From positions 1 through 58,084 of the forward strand of contig NZ_VIGW01000017.1 of assembly GCF_007858435.1 (NCBI RefSeq): a stretch of 58,084 nt of DNA. Direction: 5' to 3'. Source of the stretch: Tsukamurella asaccharolytica. GTDB lineage: Bacteria > Actinomycetota > Actinomycetes > Mycobacteriales > Mycobacteriaceae. Below are positions 24,102 through 34,501 of the stretch, one piece after another (position 1 is the stretch's first letter; every line of letters starts with the position of its first letter). The position numbers and the translations under genes are program-made. The notes beneath the pieces are model-generated. The model worked only from the letters and a program-made list of their open reading frames with translations. It searched no databases and was not told the DNA's origin.

Positions 24102-24659
24102 GTGATCGACGAAACGCTCTTCGACGCCGAGGAGAAGATGGAGAAGGCCGTCTCGGTGGCCCGGGAGGACTTCCAGTCGATCCGCACCGGTCGCGCGAAC
24201 CCGGCGATGTTCTCCAAGGTGGTCGTGGACTACTACGGCTCGCCGACCCCGATCACCCAGATCAGCTCGATCACGACGCCGGAGGCGCGGCTCGTGGTGA
24301 TCAAGCCCTACGAGGCGAATCAGCTCGGCAACATCGAGACGGCGATCCGCAACTCCGACCTGGGCGTCAACCCCACCAACGACGGCCAGCTGATCCGCGT
24401 GGGCATCCCGCAGCTCACCGAGGAGCGCCGCAAGGAGCTCGTCAAGCAGGTCAAGGGCAAGGGCGAGGACGCCAAGGTCTCGATCCGCAACGTCCGGCGC
24501 AAGGCTAACGATCAGCTCGCGAAGATCGTCAAGGACGGCGACGCAGGCGAGGACGAGGTGGCCCGCGCCGAGAAGGAACTCGACAAGACGACGGCGAAGT
24601 ACGTCGCCCAGATCGAGGACCTCGTGGCGCGCAAGGAAGCCGATCTGATGGAGGTCTAG
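24102..24659 (+). CDS. frr: ribosome recycling factor
   Basis: This 185-residue protein splits the post-termination ribosome together with EF-G. It has the conserved [28 protein letters not shown] and [19 protein letters not shown] blocks and the C-terminal helix ending ADLMEV. Start GTG 24102 gives the family length and the usual [15 protein letters not shown] beginning. GTG 24093 is an alternative, being closer to AAAGGA. cdsA begins two bases after the stop. Confidence 0.95.
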   Translation: MIDETLFDAEEKMEKAVSVAREDFQSIRTGRANPAMFSKVVVDYYGSPTPITQISSITTPEARLVVIKPYEANQLGNIETAIRNSDLGVNPTNDGQLIRVGIPQLTEERRKELVKQVKGKGEDAKVSIRNVRRKANDQLAKIVKDGDAGEDEVARAEKELDKTTAKYVAQIEDLVARKEADLMEV

Positions 24660-24661
24660 CC

Positions 24662-25570
24662 GTGCCGGACACCCCCGACTCGGTCGGCTCCCACGCTCCG
24701 CCCCCCGGCCCGCCCGAGGCGGGCCAGGAGGCCGCGAAACGCAAGATCAGCGCCGGGCGCAATCTCCCGGCCGCGATCGGCGTCGGTGTCAGCCTCGGCG
24801 CGCTGATCGTGGCGATCCTGTACTTCGCGCCGCACCTGTGGGTGCCGCTCGTGGCCGCGGCCGTCGCCGTGGCCACCTGGGAGGTGGTCAAGCGGTTCCG
24901 GGCCGCAGGCACCGACCTGGAGCTGTGGCCGATGCTCATCGGTGGGCAGGCCATCATCTGGCTGAGCTGGCCGCTCGGCACCGAGGGCGTGCTCGCCGCG
25001 TTCGTGGCCACCGTGCTCGTCGCCACCGTCTGGCGGCTCCTGGGGCACCACAGCACTGCGGAGCCGAACTCCTTCACGCGCGACATCTCGACGACGGTGT
25101 TCGTGCTCGCCTGGATACCGCTGTTCGCGTCCTTCGGCGCGATGCTCGTGCTGCCCGAGGACCGCGGCCCGCAGCGGGTCGCGGCGCTCATCATCCTCGT
25201 CGTCTGCTCCGACGTGGGCGGCTACGCCTCGGGCGTCCTCTTCGGCAAGCACCCGATGGTGCCCGCGATCAGCCCGAAGAAGTCCTGGGAGGGCTTCGCC
25301 GGGTCGATGGTGGCCGGTGCGATCGGCGCCGTCCTCGTGCTCAAGTTCCTGCTCGACGTGAACCCGGTGTGGGGCCTGCTGCTGGGGCCCGTCGTGGTGA
25401 TCACGGCGACCCTGGGCGACCTGCTCGAGTCGCAGGTCAAGCGCGACCTCGGCATCAAGGACATGGGCACCCTGCTGCCCGGCCACGGCGGCATCATGGA
25501 CCGCCTGGACTCGCTGCTGCCGAGCGCGGTGGTGGTCTGGGCGGCGCTGACCGCGCTGATGGGCAACTGA
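24662..25570 (+). CDS. cdsA: phosphatidate cytidylyltransferase
   Basis: This 302-residue membrane enzyme makes CDP-diacylglycerol from phosphatidate and CTP, feeding all phospholipids including phosphatidylinositol and its mannosides. It has about seven hydrophobic segments and the CDS signature near the C-terminus: LLESQVKRDLGIKDMG, then LLPGHGGIMDRLDS. A Pro-rich soluble N-terminus of about 30 residues precedes the first segment. It starts at GTG 24662, immediately after frr. Confidence 0.94.
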   Translation: MPDTPDSVGSHAPPPGPPEAGQEAAKRKISAGRNLPAAIGVGVSLGALIVAILYFAPHLWVPLVAAAVAVATWEVVKRFRAAGTDLELWPMLIGGQAIIWLSWPLGTEGVLAAFVATVLVATVWRLLGHHSTAEPNSFTRDISTTVFVLAWIPLFASFGAMLVLPEDRGPQRVAALIILVVCSDVGGYASGVLFGKHPMVPAISPKKSWEGFAGSMVAGAIGAVLVLKFLLDVNPVWGLLLGPVVVITATLGDLLESQVKRDLGIKDMGTLLPGHGGIMDRLDSLLPSAVVVWAALTALMGN

Positions 25571-25597
25571 CGGCAGAGGGCGCGGCGACGCGCCGGA

Positions 25598-26071
25598 TCA
25601 GTCCTGCAGCTTCTTCGCCGCGCGCCGCAGCTGGAGGATGCGCAGGGCCCCGGCGAGGCCCACGAGCAGCGCGCCGCCGATCGCAGCGATGAGCAGCGAG
25701 ACGCCGAGCGGCAGGGTGGTCTTCCAGAAGATCAGGTTGATCTCGGTGTTCTGCTGGTTCTGCACGATGAACACCAGCAGCAGGAGCAGTACCACGGCGC
25801 CGCCGAGCAGCCCGGACCAGAGCGCGGCCGACCGCGTGTGCTTGACCTGCTCGTAGGCGTCGCGCGTGTCGACCCCCCGCTTCGAGGTCGGAGGTGCACC
25901 CTGGGGAGCCTCGCCGGCGGTGTCCGGTTCGACGCCGCCCCGCTCCAGACCGTCCGGACCGGAGGCATCGCGCTGTACGGGAAGATTCGTCGCATCGGTG
26001 GCGCCGGCGCGAGGGGTGGGGATCCCAGCGGCCTCGTCGCGGTCCCGAACGCGGTCTTCGTCCTTAGCCAT
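25598..26071 (-). CDS. LapA-domain (DUF1049) membrane protein
   Basis: This 157-residue protein has a charged, disordered N-terminal half (to about residue 85), then two membrane segments: [20 protein letters not shown] and [20 protein letters not shown], joined by [17 protein letters not shown]. The QN-x-x-x-V/I-N-x-x-F-W pattern and the basic tail are typical of LapA/DUF1049. The biochemical role is unknown in Gram-positives. Start ATG 26071 was chosen where high-GC coding begins; it diverges from rlmN and converges on cdsA. Confidence 0.8.
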   Translation of the reverse strand: MAKDEDRVRDRDEAAGIPTPRAGATDATNLPVQRDASGPDGLERGGVEPDTAGEAPQGAPPTSKRGVDTRDAYEQVKHTRSAALWSGLLGGAVVLLLLLVFIVQNQQNTEINLIFWKTTLPLGVSLLIAAIGGALLVGLAGALRILQLRRAAKKLQD

Positions 26072-26176
26072 GGCGTCATCCTGCCACCTCGGGACGGGCC
26101 GCGACGACAGACTCGCTGTGGGCCCCGGATATCGCTGGTCGGCGCCGCGGCGTCGACGTGGGACACTGGTGGGGTT

Positions 26177-27289
26177 ATGAGCACCTCCCTGCCCCTGGTA
26201 TTCGACGCGCCCAAGCGGGGCAAGCCCCCGCGTCACCTCGCCGACCTCACCGACGACGAGTTGCGGCAGGCCGTCGTCGACCTCGGTCTGCCGAAGTTCC
26301 GTGCGAATCAGCTGGCGCGCCACTACTACGGCCGCCTCGAGTCCGACGCGGCGACGATGACCGACCTGCCGGCCGCGGCGCGCGGCACCGTCGGGCAGGC
26401 ACTGTTGCCCGAGCTGATGACGCCCGTCCGGCACATTGCAACGGACAGCGGCACGACCCGCAAGACCCTGTGGCGCCTGCACGACGGGACGCTGCTCGAG
26501 TCCGTGCTCATGCGGTACACCGACCGCGCGACGCTCTGCATCTCCAGCCAGGCGGGCTGCGGCATGGCCTGCCCCTTTTGCGCAACGGGGCAGGGCGGCC
26601 TCGACCGCAACCTCTCCACCGCCGAGATCGTCGACCAGGTCCGCAGCGCGGCGAAGGCCATGCAGGACGGCGACGTCGCGGGCGGCCCGGGACGGCTCTC
26701 GAACGTCGTCTTCATGGGTATGGGGGAGCCGCTCGCGAACTACAAGCGGGTGGTGCAGGCCGTGCGCCGGATCGTCGCGCCCGCGCCCGAGGGGCTGGGG
26801 ATCTCGCAGCGGCACGTCACCGTCAGCACCGTGGGGCTCGCACCCGCGATCCGCAAGCTGGCCGACGAGGGCCTGTCCGTGACGCTGGCCGTCTCGCTGC
26901 ACACGCCCGACGACGAGCTCCGCGACACACTGGTGCCCGTCAACAACCGGTGGAGCGTGGCCGAGGTGCTGGACGCGGCGCGCTATTACGCCGATCAGAC
27001 CGGCCGGCGCGTGTCCATCGAGTACGCGCTGATCCGCGACGTGAACGATCAGCCGTGGCGGGCCGACATGCTGGGTGAGAAGCTGCGCAGGAAGCTGGGC
27101 CAGTTCGCGCACGTGAACCTGATCCCGCTGAATCCGACGCCGGGCAGTGAGTGGGACGCCTCGCCGAAGGACCGGCAGGACGAGTTCGTGCGCCGCGTGA
27201 TAGCGCAGGGCGTCTCGTGCACCGTGCGCGACACCCGGGGCCAGGAGATCGCGGCGGCCTGCGGTCAGCTGGCCGCCGACGAGAAGTAG
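26177..27289 (+). CDS. rlmN: dual-specificity 23S rRNA/tRNA adenine-C2 methyltransferase RlmN
   Basis: This 370-residue radical-SAM enzyme methylates A2503 of 23S rRNA and A37 of some tRNAs. The [4Fe-4S]/SAM motif is CGMACPFC (CxxxCxxC). [11 protein letters not shown] and [20 protein letters not shown] are standard RlmN blocks. The C-terminal Cys of [20 protein letters not shown] completes the mechanism. ATG 26177 starts in the usual place. Downstream, a DUF2631 gene converges, with one base between stops. Confidence 0.95.
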   Translation: MSTSLPLVFDAPKRGKPPRHLADLTDDELRQAVVDLGLPKFRANQLARHYYGRLESDAATMTDLPAAARGTVGQALLPELMTPVRHIATDSGTTRKTLWRLHDGTLLESVLMRYTDRATLCISSQAGCGMACPFCATGQGGLDRNLSTAEIVDQVRSAAKAMQDGDVAGGPGRLSNVVFMGMGEPLANYKRVVQAVRRIVAPAPEGLGISQRHVTVSTVGLAPAIRKLADEGLSVTLAVSLHTPDDELRDTLVPVNNRWSVAEVLDAARYYADQTGRRVSIEYALIRDVNDQPWRADMLGEKLRRKLGQFAHVNLIPLNPTPGSEWDASPKDRQDEFVRRVIAQGVSCTVRDTRGQEIAAACGQLAADEK

Positions 27290-27290
27290 G

Positions 27291-27554
27291 TCAGTACTTC
27301 CACTTCTTGCGGCGGGTGGTGATCCAGTTGATCAGGATCGTGCCCAGGATGGCCACCGCGAAGCCGACGAGAAAGAGGTCTTCCGTCTTGCCCTGGTGGT
27401 TGCCGATGGTCATCAGCAGCAGGAGGATCGCGAACAGCACGCCGCTGATCCGGGCGGCGTTGGGGGCGGTACCGCTCCAGCCCCAGTCGCGCGACGGGAC
27501 GTCGGCGATGTCGACCTTCGAAGTGGTCTGACGCTCCAGGTCGGTGGTTGCCAC
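27291..27554 (-). CDS. DUF2631 small membrane protein
   Basis: This 87-residue protein has a hydrophilic N-terminus with DVPSRDWGWSG, then two segments (GVLFAILLLLMTIGNHQG and LVGFAVAILGTILINWI) and a basic tail RRKKWKY. The family is confined to actinobacteria, and M. tuberculosis has a counterpart in the same neighbourhood (Rv2876, from memory). No function is known. GTG 27554 follows GAAGGAG. Confidence 0.8.
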   Translation of the reverse strand: MATTDLERQTTSKVDIADVPSRDWGWSGTAPNAARISGVLFAILLLLMTIGNHQGKTEDLFLVGFAVAILGTILINWITTRRKKWKY

Positions 27555-27600
27555 TCGAGTTCTCCTTCGTCGCTGCCTCAGCTGAGCACCGGGCGTGGCC

Positions 27601-27625
27601 CGGGATACGGAAGAATCCTATCCCG
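27601..27625. promoter_or_regulatory. inverted repeat CGGGATA-N11-TATCCCG
   Basis: Perfect 7-base arms lie in the 120-base gap between the divergent DUF2631 and DUF952 genes, about 45 bases before the latter. It could be an operator or an upstream terminator. Confidence 0.35.
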
Positions 27626-27664
27626 CTACGACCGAGCGTCGTACGAGGGGCGGGAATTCCTGGG

Positions 27665-27670
27665 TAGCGT
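27665..27670 (+). promoter_or_regulatory. leaderless -10 box TAGCGT of the DUF952 gene
   Basis: TAGCGT, seven bases, then GTG 27678. It decides this start over several upstream in-frame codons. Confidence 0.5.
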
Positions 27671-27677
27671 GGCGCGG

Positions 27678-27998
27678 GTGATCTTCCATCTGGCGATCGT
27701 GACCGACTGGAACGCCGCCCGCGCGGCCGGAGAGTACGCGGTATCGACCCGCGGAGCCTCGCTGGCGGACGTCGGCTTCGTGCATTGCTCCACCGCGGAG
27801 CAGTGGCGGGGCGTGCGCGAGCGCTTCTACGCCGACGTGCCCGCCGCGGACCTCGTCCTGCTGTCCATCGACCCGACGGGGCTCGACGTGCGGTACGAGC
27901 CGCCGGCCCCCGGCGTGGCGGAGCTGTTCCCGCACGTCTACGGCCCGATCCCCGTGTCCGCGGTGGTCGGTGTCGACGCGGTGTCGCCGATAGGCTGA
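27678..27998 (+). CDS. DUF952 family protein
   Basis: This 106-residue cytosolic protein matches the DUF952 pattern: [19 protein letters not shown], then [10 protein letters not shown], with [15 protein letters not shown] and [14 protein letters not shown]. The family is broadly distributed and sometimes annotated as glutathione-S-transferase-like without biochemical support. The stop codon is part of the dxr -10 region (TAGGCTGA), so the genes are adjacent but dxr has its own promoter. Confidence 0.78.
   Translation: MIFHLAIVTDWNAARAAGEYAVSTRGASLADVGFVHCSTAEQWRGVRERFYADVPAADLVLLSIDPTGLDVRYEPPAPGVAELFPHVYGPIPVSAVVGVDAVSPIG
27991..27996 (+). promoter_or_regulatory. leaderless -10 box TAGGCT of dxr
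   Basis: TAGGCT, six bases, then GTG 28003. It overlaps the end of the DUF952 gene. Confidence 0.55.
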
Positions 27999-28002
27999 GC
28001 CC

Positions 28003-29145
28003 GTGACCACCCGCGTCCTCATCCTCGGCAGCACCGGCTCCATCGGCACCCAGGCGCTGGAGGTGATCGCGGAGAACCCGGACCGGTTCGAGGTGGTCGG
28101 CCTCGGCGCCGGCGGCGGCAACCCCGAGCTCCTCGCGCAGCAGGCCCGTGCGACCGGCATCGACGGTGCCCGGATCGGGATCGCGGACGCCTCCCGCGCC
28201 GCGGCTTTCGACGGTGCGCTGACCGGCCCGGATGCCATGACCCGCCTCGTCGAGACCGTCGAGGCGGACGTGGTGCTCAACGGCGTGGTCGGGAGCCTCG
28301 GCCTCGGCCCGACCCTCGCCGCGCTCGACAGCGGCGCGCGCCTCGCCCTCGCCAACAAGGAGTCGCTGGTCGCGGGCGGGTCGCTCGTGCTGAAGCGGGC
28401 CGCGGAGGGCCAGATCGTGCCCGTCGACTCCGAGCACTCCGCCATCGCGCAGTGCCTGCGCGGCGGCACCGCCGCCGAGGTGGACCGGCTGATCCTGACC
28501 GCGTCGGGCGGCCCCTTCTTCGGGCGGACCCGCGCCGAGCTCGCCGAGGTGACCCCGGAGCAGGCCGGCCGGCACCCCACCTGGTCCATGGGCCCGATGA
28601 TCACGCTGAACTCCGCGACGCTGGTCAACAAGGCGCTCGAGGTGATCGAGGCGCACCTGCTGTTCGGCGTGCCCTACGACCGCATCGAGGTCACGGTGCA
28701 CCGGCAGTCCGTCGTGCACTCGATGGTCACCTTCGTCGACGGCGCGACCGTCGCCAAGGCCTCGCCGCCGTCGATGAAGCTGCCGATCGCGCTCGCGCTG
28801 GGTTGGCCGAACCGGGTCCCGGGGGCGAGCGCGGCCTGCGACTTCACGCAGGCGCACACCTGGACCTTCGCGCCCGTCGACGACGAGGCCTTCCCCGCGA
28901 TCGCCGTCGCCCGTGACGCCGGCACCCGCGGCGGCAGCCTCACGGCCGTCTTCAACGCCGCCAACGAGGTGGTCGCGCAGGCCTTCCTCGACGGCCGCAC
29001 CTCCTTCCTCGCCATCGTCGACACGGTCGCGCAGGTCGTCGCCGACGGTGCCCAGTGGCAGGCCGAGCCGCGCGACGTCGCGGAGGTGCTGGCGGCGGAG
29101 CAGTGGGCCCGGCGGCGCGCCGCAGAACTGGTGGGCATCGACTGA
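28003..29145 (+). CDS. dxr: 1-deoxy-D-xylulose-5-phosphate reductoisomerase
   Basis: This 380-residue enzyme makes MEP, the second step of the non-mevalonate isoprenoid pathway, and is the fosmidomycin target. It has the NADPH motif [12 protein letters not shown] at the N-terminus, [30 protein letters not shown] (metal/substrate), ASGGPFFG and the flexible-loop region [18 protein letters not shown]. It lies near ispG, another enzyme of the pathway, with rip between, as in mycobacteria. Confidence 0.96.
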   Translation: MTTRVLILGSTGSIGTQALEVIAENPDRFEVVGLGAGGGNPELLAQQARATGIDGARIGIADASRAAAFDGALTGPDAMTRLVETVEADVVLNGVVGSLGLGPTLAALDSGARLALANKESLVAGGSLVLKRAAEGQIVPVDSEHSAIAQCLRGGTAAEVDRLILTASGGPFFGRTRAELAEVTPEQAGRHPTWSMGPMITLNSATLVNKALEVIEAHLLFGVPYDRIEVTVHRQSVVHSMVTFVDGATVAKASPPSMKLPIALALGWPNRVPGASAACDFTQAHTWTFAPVDDEAFPAIAVARDAGTRGGSLTAVFNAANEVVAQAFLDGRTSFLAIVDTVAQVVADGAQWQAEPRDVAEVLAAEQWARRRAAELVGID

Positions 29146-29223
29146 CGCTCATGACCGGATCGTTCCGGTCGACGGCCCGAACCGACCTGGTCGGGACTCG
29201 CCGACGAGTGAATCCTGGAGACC

Positions 29224-29763
29224 ATGAACGCACTTCTCGTGATCGACGTCCAGAAATCCTTCCTCGCCCGTGGCTCGTGGTCGGAGGTGTCCAATCCCGA
29301 CATCGCCGACGACGTGAATCGCTTGGTCGCGGCTGCCCGCGCAAGGCGAGATCCCGTGATCTGGGTGCTGCACGCCGAACCCGGCTCCGGCGGGCCCTTC
29401 GACCTCGATTCGGGCCTCGTCACCCTGCAGGAGGGGCTGGCACCGTCAGACGGCGAACCGGTACTGACCAAGACCTCCCGGAACGCCTTCACCACCACAC
29501 GGCTCGGCCAGATCCTGCAGGCCTCGGGGGTCCGCGCCGTCACGATCGCGGGAATCCAGACCGAGCAGTGCTGCGAGACCACGGCGCGCGTCGCGGCCGA
29601 CCTCGGGTACGACGTGACCTTCGTGACGGAGGCGACGGCGACCTTTCCGATCGTCCGACCGGACACCGGCGCGGTCCTGCCCGCCCCGGCGGTGATCGAG
29701 CGGACCGAGTTCGCGCTGGCGGGCCGTTTCGCGACCATCGCGACGCTCAACGACGTGGCCTGA
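29224..29763 (+). CDS. isochorismatase-family cysteine hydrolase
   Basis: This 179-residue protein has the family triad: Asp9 (LLVIDVQKSF), Lys in VLTKTSRNAF and Cys in IQTEQCCETTARVAADLGY. Such hydrolases act on amides (nicotinamide, N-carbamoyl compounds) or isochorismate. GGAG lies six bases before ATG 29224. It is followed, 18 bases after its stop, by a GlxA-type regulator, which suggests a substrate-inducible pair inserted between dxr and rip. Confidence 0.85.
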   Translation: MNALLVIDVQKSFLARGSWSEVSNPDIADDVNRLVAAARARRDPVIWVLHAEPGSGGPFDLDSGLVTLQEGLAPSDGEPVLTKTSRNAFTTTRLGQILQASGVRAVTIAGIQTEQCCETTARVAADLGYDVTFVTEATATFPIVRPDTGAVLPAPAVIERTEFALAGRFATIATLNDVA

Positions 29764-29781
29764 CGTGCGAGACTGCGGTTC

Positions 29782-30702
29782 GTGACGACGATCGCGTTCC
29801 TGCTGCTGCCAGGGGTGCACGTGCTGGACGTCGCCGGCCCGGCGCACGCTTTCGGGGTCGCGCACGATCTAGGGCACGACTACCGCCTGCGGTACGTGGG
29901 CGAGTCATCTCAGGTGCGCAGCCATCAGGGCCTACCGCTCGGAGCCGAGACCGACCTCCCGCTCCTCGAACCGCACGATGTGATCGTGGTCTCGGGATGG
30001 CGAACTCGCACCGGCGTCGTGCCCGCGACCTCGGCGGCGCTGCAGTGGCTGTCGGCGCATCACGGACGCGGAGGAGCGGTCATGTCGGTCTGCGCTGGCG
30101 CGTTCGCTCTCGGGGCGGCCGGCCTTCTCGACGGCCGGCGATGCACCACCCATCACGAGCACTGCGACACGCTCGCGGAGCGGCATCCCGATGCGCTGGT
30201 CATCCGGGACGTGCTGCACGTGACCGACGGGCGTATCCGTACGTCGGCGGGGGTCGCCAGTGGCATCGACGCGACGCTGGGGCTGCTCGCGGACCGGCAC
30301 GGCCCGGCCCTCGCCGCGCAGGTCGCACGGTCGATGGTCGTGTACGCCCGCCGCAACGGGCACGCTCCGCAGCGCTCCGTGATGCTCAAGCACCGTGACC
30401 ACCTCAACGATGCGGTGCACCGGGCGCTCGACGCGATCGACGGTGGTTTCTCCGCGCACCTCCCGCTGGCGGACCTCGCGGCGACCGCGGGGGTGAGCGC
30501 ACGGACGCTCACCCGGATGTTCGCCGCGGAGGTGGGGATGACGCCACTGAAGTACCAGCAGGAAGTGCGGCTCGAACACGCGTCGTTGCTGATCGAGCAC
30601 GGTGCCACCGCCGAGTCCGCCGCCCGGACGGTCGGATTCTCGGACGCACGGATGCTGCGCCGATTGCGTCGCCGGGCGTCCGAGCCCGCCGGGCCGGCGT
30701 GA
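29782..30702 (+). CDS. GlxA-family regulator (DJ-1/PfpI domain plus AraC HTH)
   Basis: This 306-residue protein has an N-terminal DJ-1/PfpI fold (about 1-180), with FLLLPGVHVLDVAGP at its start and the Cys elbow SVCAGAFALGAAG. A C-terminal AraC-type DNA-binding domain (about 210-300) contains LADLAATAGVSARTLTRMF and a second helix-turn-helix near SAARTVGFSDARMLRRLRRR. GlxA-type proteins usually activate genes for small nitrogen or amide compounds. The second helix-turn-helix has an atypical Arg-rich ending. It probably controls the isochorismatase gene just upstream. Confidence 0.85.
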   Translation: MTTIAFLLLPGVHVLDVAGPAHAFGVAHDLGHDYRLRYVGESSQVRSHQGLPLGAETDLPLLEPHDVIVVSGWRTRTGVVPATSAALQWLSAHHGRGGAVMSVCAGAFALGAAGLLDGRRCTTHHEHCDTLAERHPDALVIRDVLHVTDGRIRTSAGVASGIDATLGLLADRHGPALAAQVARSMVVYARRNGHAPQRSVMLKHRDHLNDAVHRALDAIDGGFSAHLPLADLAATAGVSARTLTRMFAAEVGMTPLKYQQEVRLEHASLLIEHGATAESAARTVGFSDARMLRRLRRRASEPAGPA

Positions 30703-30711
30703 TCCGCCCGG

Positions 30712-30717
30712 TATCCT
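30712..30717 (+). promoter_or_regulatory. leaderless -10 box TATCCT of rip
   Basis: TATCCT, seven bases, then ATG 30725, which fixes the start (an ATG also lies three bases later). Confidence 0.55.
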
Positions 30718-30724
30718 CGACGTC

Positions 30725-31969
30725 ATGATGTACGCACTGGGTATCGCGGCGTTCGCGCTGTGCATCCTCGCGTCGATCGCGTGGCACGAGTGCGGGCACA
30801 TGTGGGCGGCGCAGGCCACAGGCATGAAGGTGCGGCGGTTCTTCGTCGGCTTCGGGCCCACGGTGTGGTCGACGCGGGGGAAGAAGGGGCCCCAGGGCGA
30901 CGACGGGATCGAGTACGGCGTGAAGGCGCTGCCGCTCGGCGGCTTCTGCGACATCGCCGGGATGACGTTGCTGGACGAGCTGAAGACCCCTGTCGAACAG
31001 CAGAAGGCGATGTACAAGCAGGCCGCATGGAAGCGGCTGTTCGTGCTCTTCGCAGGCCCGGGCATGAACTTCATCCTCGGTGCGCTGCTGATCTACGGGG
31101 TCGCGGTCACCGCGGGCCTGCCGTCGACGACCGCCACGCCGCGTGCGGCCGTCGCCGCCACCGGCTGCGTCGCCGACGCCACGACCAAGCCCACGAAGGA
31201 ACAGCCCAGCACGCCGGTGGGCGAGTGCCGCCCGAGCCCCGCGGCGCAGGCGGGCCTCGTCCGCGGCGACGTCATCGCCTCGGTGAACGGCACCGCCGTC
31301 GACGCCGACACCGTCTTCGACGCACTGCAGAACTCGACGGGCGCGATCACGCTGGGCATCGAGCGCGACGGCCAGACCCGGACCGTCGTCATCGACCCGG
31401 TGACCAGCAAGAAGTGGCGTCCGTCGGCCGACGGGAAGGACCTCGTCGAGGTCTCCGGCCCGACCATCGGCATCAGCGTCGGCACCCTCGGCGTGACGGA
31501 GCACTACAACCCGATCACGGCGATCGGCGGCACCGCCGCGTTCACGCTGGACCTCGGGCACAAGACGATCGTCGCGATCGGGCAGCTGCCGCAGAAGGTG
31601 CCGGCGCTGATCGACGCGATCAAGGGCGAGGAGCGCGGCCTCGACACCCCGCAGTCGCTCGTCGGCGCGTCGATGATCGGCGGTGAGGTCGCCGAACGCA
31701 ACATGTGGAGCGTCTTCTTCCTGCTGCTCGCCGGCCTCAACCTCATGCTCGGCCTGATCAACCTGCTGCCCGTGCCGCCCTTCGACGGGGGGCACATGGC
31801 GGTGGTGATCTTCGAGAAGCTGCGCGACCTGGTCACCGGCCGCAAGGGTGGCCCCGTCGACTACATGAAACTCGCGCCGCTGACGTACGTCGTCCTGGCG
31901 CTCGCGGGCGGGTACATGTTGCTCGTCCTCACAGCCGACATCGTCAACCCGATCAAGCTCTTCAACTGA
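30725..31969 (+). CDS. rip: Rip-type site-2 zinc metalloprotease (M50)
   Basis: This 414-residue membrane protease cuts transmembrane substrates such as anti-sigma factors; the M. tuberculosis orthologue Rip1 (Rv2869c) controls envelope lipids and virulence. The zinc motif HECGH (21-25) is in the first segment, a PDZ domain follows (with [20 protein letters not shown]), and the second metal motif is [13 protein letters not shown] near residue 355. It precedes ispG by 17 bases; both are in the same order as in mycobacteria. Confidence 0.95.
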   Translation: MMYALGIAAFALCILASIAWHECGHMWAAQATGMKVRRFFVGFGPTVWSTRGKKGPQGDDGIEYGVKALPLGGFCDIAGMTLLDELKTPVEQQKAMYKQAAWKRLFVLFAGPGMNFILGALLIYGVAVTAGLPSTTATPRAAVAATGCVADATTKPTKEQPSTPVGECRPSPAAQAGLVRGDVIASVNGTAVDADTVFDALQNSTGAITLGIERDGQTRTVVIDPVTSKKWRPSADGKDLVEVSGPTIGISVGTLGVTEHYNPITAIGGTAAFTLDLGHKTIVAIGQLPQKVPALIDAIKGEERGLDTPQSLVGASMIGGEVAERNMWSVFFLLLAGLNLMLGLINLLPVPPFDGGHMAVVIFEKLRDLVTGRKGGPVDYMKLAPLTYVVLALAGGYMLLVLTADIVNPIKLFN

Positions 31970-31986
31970 AACCGGAGAAGCAGCAC

Positions 31987-33135
31987 ATGTCCGTAGGTTT
32001 GGGAATGCCGGCAGCCCCGGCCCCGACGCTCGCGCCCCGCCGCAAGACCCGCCAGCTCACCGTGGGCGGTGTCGGCGTCGGCAGCGACAGCCCCATCTCG
32101 GTGCAGTCGATGACCACCACCAAGACGCACGACGTGAACGCCACGCTGCAGCAGATCGCCGAGCTCACGGCGTCGGGCTGCGACATCGTGCGCGTGGCCT
32201 GCCCCCGGCAGGAGGACGCCGACGCGCTGCCGATCATCGCCAAGAAGGCGAACATCCCGGTGATCGCCGATATCCACTTCCAGCCGAAGTACATCTTCGC
32301 CGCGATCGACGCCGGCTGTGCCGCGGTGCGCGTGAACCCCGGCAACATCAAGGAGTTCGACGGCCGCGTGGGCGAGGTCGCGAAGGCGGCCGGCGCCGCG
32401 GGCATCCCGATCCGTATCGGCGTCAACGCCGGCTCGCTCGACAAGCGGCTCATGGAGAAGTACGGCAAGGCTACCCCGGAGGCGCTGGTCGAGTCCGCGC
32501 TGTGGGAGGCGTCGCTGTTCGAGGAGCACGGCTTCGGCGACATCAAGATCTCCGTCAAGCACAACGACCCGGTGATCATGGTCGAGGCGTACCGCCAGCT
32601 CGCCGCGCAGTGCGACTACCCGCTGCACCTCGGCGTCACTGAGGCCGGCCCTGCTTTCCAGGGCACGATCAAGAGCTCCGTCGCCTTCGGTGCGCTGCTC
32701 GCCGAGGGCATCGGCGACACGATCCGCGTCTCCCTCTCGGCGCCGCCGGCCGAGGAGATCAAGGTGGGGGATGCGATCCTGCAGTCCCTGAACCTGCGGC
32801 CCCGCAAGCTGGAGATCGTCTCGTGCCCGTCGTGCGGCCGCGCGCAGGTCGACGTGTACAAGCTGGCCAACGAGGTCACCGCCGGCCTCGAGGGCATGGA
32901 GGTGCCGCTGCGCGTCGCGGTCATGGGTTGCGTCGTCAACGGCCCGGGCGAGGCCCGCGAGGCCGACCTCGGCGTGGCCTCGGGCAACGGCAAGGGTCAG
33001 ATCTTCGTCAAGGGCGAGGTCATCAAGACGGTCCCCGAATCCAAGATCGTGGAGACGCTGATCGAGGAAGCTCTGCGCATCGCGGAGGAGTCGGGGGATA
33101 GTGAGAGCGGGACACCGGTCGTCACGGTGTCATGA
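31987..33135 (+). CDS. ispG: 4-hydroxy-3-methylbut-2-enyl-diphosphate synthase
   Basis: This 382-residue [4Fe-4S] enzyme (also GcpE) forms HMBPP late in the MEP pathway. It has [41 protein letters not shown] in the TIM-barrel half. Cluster cysteines are in [11 protein letters not shown] and [22 protein letters not shown] lies eight bases before ATG 31987; longer upstream frame overlaps rip and is not real. Confidence 0.96.
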   Translation: MSVGLGMPAAPAPTLAPRRKTRQLTVGGVGVGSDSPISVQSMTTTKTHDVNATLQQIAELTASGCDIVRVACPRQEDADALPIIAKKANIPVIADIHFQPKYIFAAIDAGCAAVRVNPGNIKEFDGRVGEVAKAAGAAGIPIRIGVNAGSLDKRLMEKYGKATPEALVESALWEASLFEEHGFGDIKISVKHNDPVIMVEAYRQLAAQCDYPLHLGVTEAGPAFQGTIKSSVAFGALLAEGIGDTIRVSLSAPPAEEIKVGDAILQSLNLRPRKLEIVSCPSCGRAQVDVYKLANEVTAGLEGMEVPLRVAVMGCVVNGPGEAREADLGVASGNGKGQIFVKGEVIKTVPESKIVETLIEEALRIAEESGDSESGTPVVTVS

Positions 33136-33184
33136 GGTGCGGCCCGCCGCTGGGGTGGGCCGTGTGGGGCGTGAGGAGTCGCCG

Positions 33185-34018
33185 GTGCTGAGGATGCTGC
33201 ACGAACGGCCGGTCCCGCCGCGGGATCTGCCGAGGGTGCTGTCCGTCCTCGACGACGATCCCGTGGCCGCGTGCATGGTCGCGGGCCGTGTTCAGGAGTG
33301 CGGCACGGAGCCGGGCCGCCTCGGCGGCGAGCTGTGGACCCACCGGGACGTGGGCGGCTCGCTGTGCTTCTCCGGCGCGAACCTCATGCCCCTGCGCGGC
33401 GACCTCGACGACATGCGCTACTTCGCCGGTCGCGCCGGGCGCCGGCACCGGGCAGCAGCGTCGGTCGTGGGCCGCGCGGAGATGGTGCTGCCGCTGTGGG
33501 AGGGACTCGAGGGCGCCTGGGGCCCGGCCCGCGAGGTCCGGCCCGAGCAGCCGCTGATGACGATGGCCGAGCACTCGCCGTTCGCGCACGCCGGCGTGCG
33601 GCCCGCGCGCCTCGCCGAGCTCGACCGGTACCTCGATGCCGCGATCGCCATGTTCACCGCCGAGGTCGGGCTCGACCCGCGCGGCGCCGACGGGGGCCGC
33701 GCCTACCGGCGCAGGGTCGCCAACATCATTCTCGCCGGGCGCGCGTACGTGCTGTTCGACGATGCCGGGGTCGCCTTCAAGGCGGAGGTCGGCGCGGTCT
33801 CGCGGGACGTCGGGCAGATCCAGGGCGTCTGGGTGCGGCCCGACCTGCGGGGGCAGGGACTCGGCGGTGCCGGCACGGCCGCGGTCGCCGACGCGGTCCT
33901 CCGCTCGGGGCGGCTCCCCAGCTTGTATGTCAACAGTTTCAACGTCGCAGCCCGCCGCGCGTACGAGCGCGTCGGCTTCCGCCAAGTGGCGACGTTCGCC
34001 ACTGTTCTGCTTTCCTAG
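33185..34018 (+). CDS. GNAT acetyltransferase (two-domain, DUF4081-type)
   Basis: This 277-residue protein has an N-terminal DUF4081-like region (with GGELWTHRDVGGSLCFSGAN) and a C-terminal GNAT fold with the acetyl-CoA loop VRPDLRGQGLGGAGTAAV and SLYVNSFNVAARRAYERVGF. M. tuberculosis Rv2867c occupies the same position after ispG. Substrate unknown; reported orthologues are linked to antibiotic or stress tolerance, which I would not transfer. GAGGAG precedes GTG 33185 by six bases. Confidence 0.85.
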   Translation: MLRMLHERPVPPRDLPRVLSVLDDDPVAACMVAGRVQECGTEPGRLGGELWTHRDVGGSLCFSGANLMPLRGDLDDMRYFAGRAGRRHRAAASVVGRAEMVLPLWEGLEGAWGPAREVRPEQPLMTMAEHSPFAHAGVRPARLAELDRYLDAAIAMFTAEVGLDPRGADGGRAYRRRVANIILAGRAYVLFDDAGVAFKAEVGAVSRDVGQIQGVWVRPDLRGQGLGGAGTAAVADAVLRSGRLPSLYVNSFNVAARRAYERVGFRQVATFATVLLS

Positions 34019-34024
34019 TACCTC

Positions 34025-34501
34025 GTGAACGCATGGGGGTACGCGGCGGTCGTGGTGGTGATGGCGATCGGCCTGGTGGGGATCCTCGTCCCTATCCTGC
34101 CGGGCTCGTCGTTGGTGGCGCTCGGGATCCTGATCTGGGCGATCGTCACGGGCGGCAGCGCCTGGTGGGTGTTCGCCGCCGCGTTGGCCGTGATGGTGCT
34201 CGCCTGGGTCGTGAAGTACTTCGTCGGCGGGCGCACTGTGGCCAGGGCCGGGGCGGGGAAGTGGTCCCTGGTCGTCGGCGGTGTCGTCGGCATCGTGGGC
34301 TTCTTCGTGATCCCCGTGGTCGGCCTGCTCATCGGCTTCATCGGCGGCACCTTCGCCGCTGAGGCGATCCGCCTCAAGAGCGCGAGGGCCGGCTGGCGTG
34401 TCGCGCTCGCCGCCACTAAGGCCGCCGGCCTGCTCATCCTCATCGAGCTGGCCGGGGCGCTCGGCGCCATCGCGATCTGGCTGGCAGCGGTGCTGAGCTG
34501 A
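34025..34501 (+). CDS. DUF456 membrane protein
   Basis: This 158-residue protein has about four hydrophobic segments with Gly-rich repeats (GLVGILVPILPGSSLVALGI and VVGLLIGFIGGTFAAE), the DUF456 pattern. GTG 34025 begins six bases after the GNAT stop, so it probably shares the ispG-GNAT transcript. No function is established. Confidence 0.8.
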   Translation: MNAWGYAAVVVVMAIGLVGILVPILPGSSLVALGILIWAIVTGGSAWWVFAAALAVMVLAWVVKYFVGGRTVARAGAGKWSLVVGGVVGIVGFFVIPVVGLLIGFIGGTFAAEAIRLKSARAGWRVALAATKAAGLLILIELAGALGAIAIWLAAVLS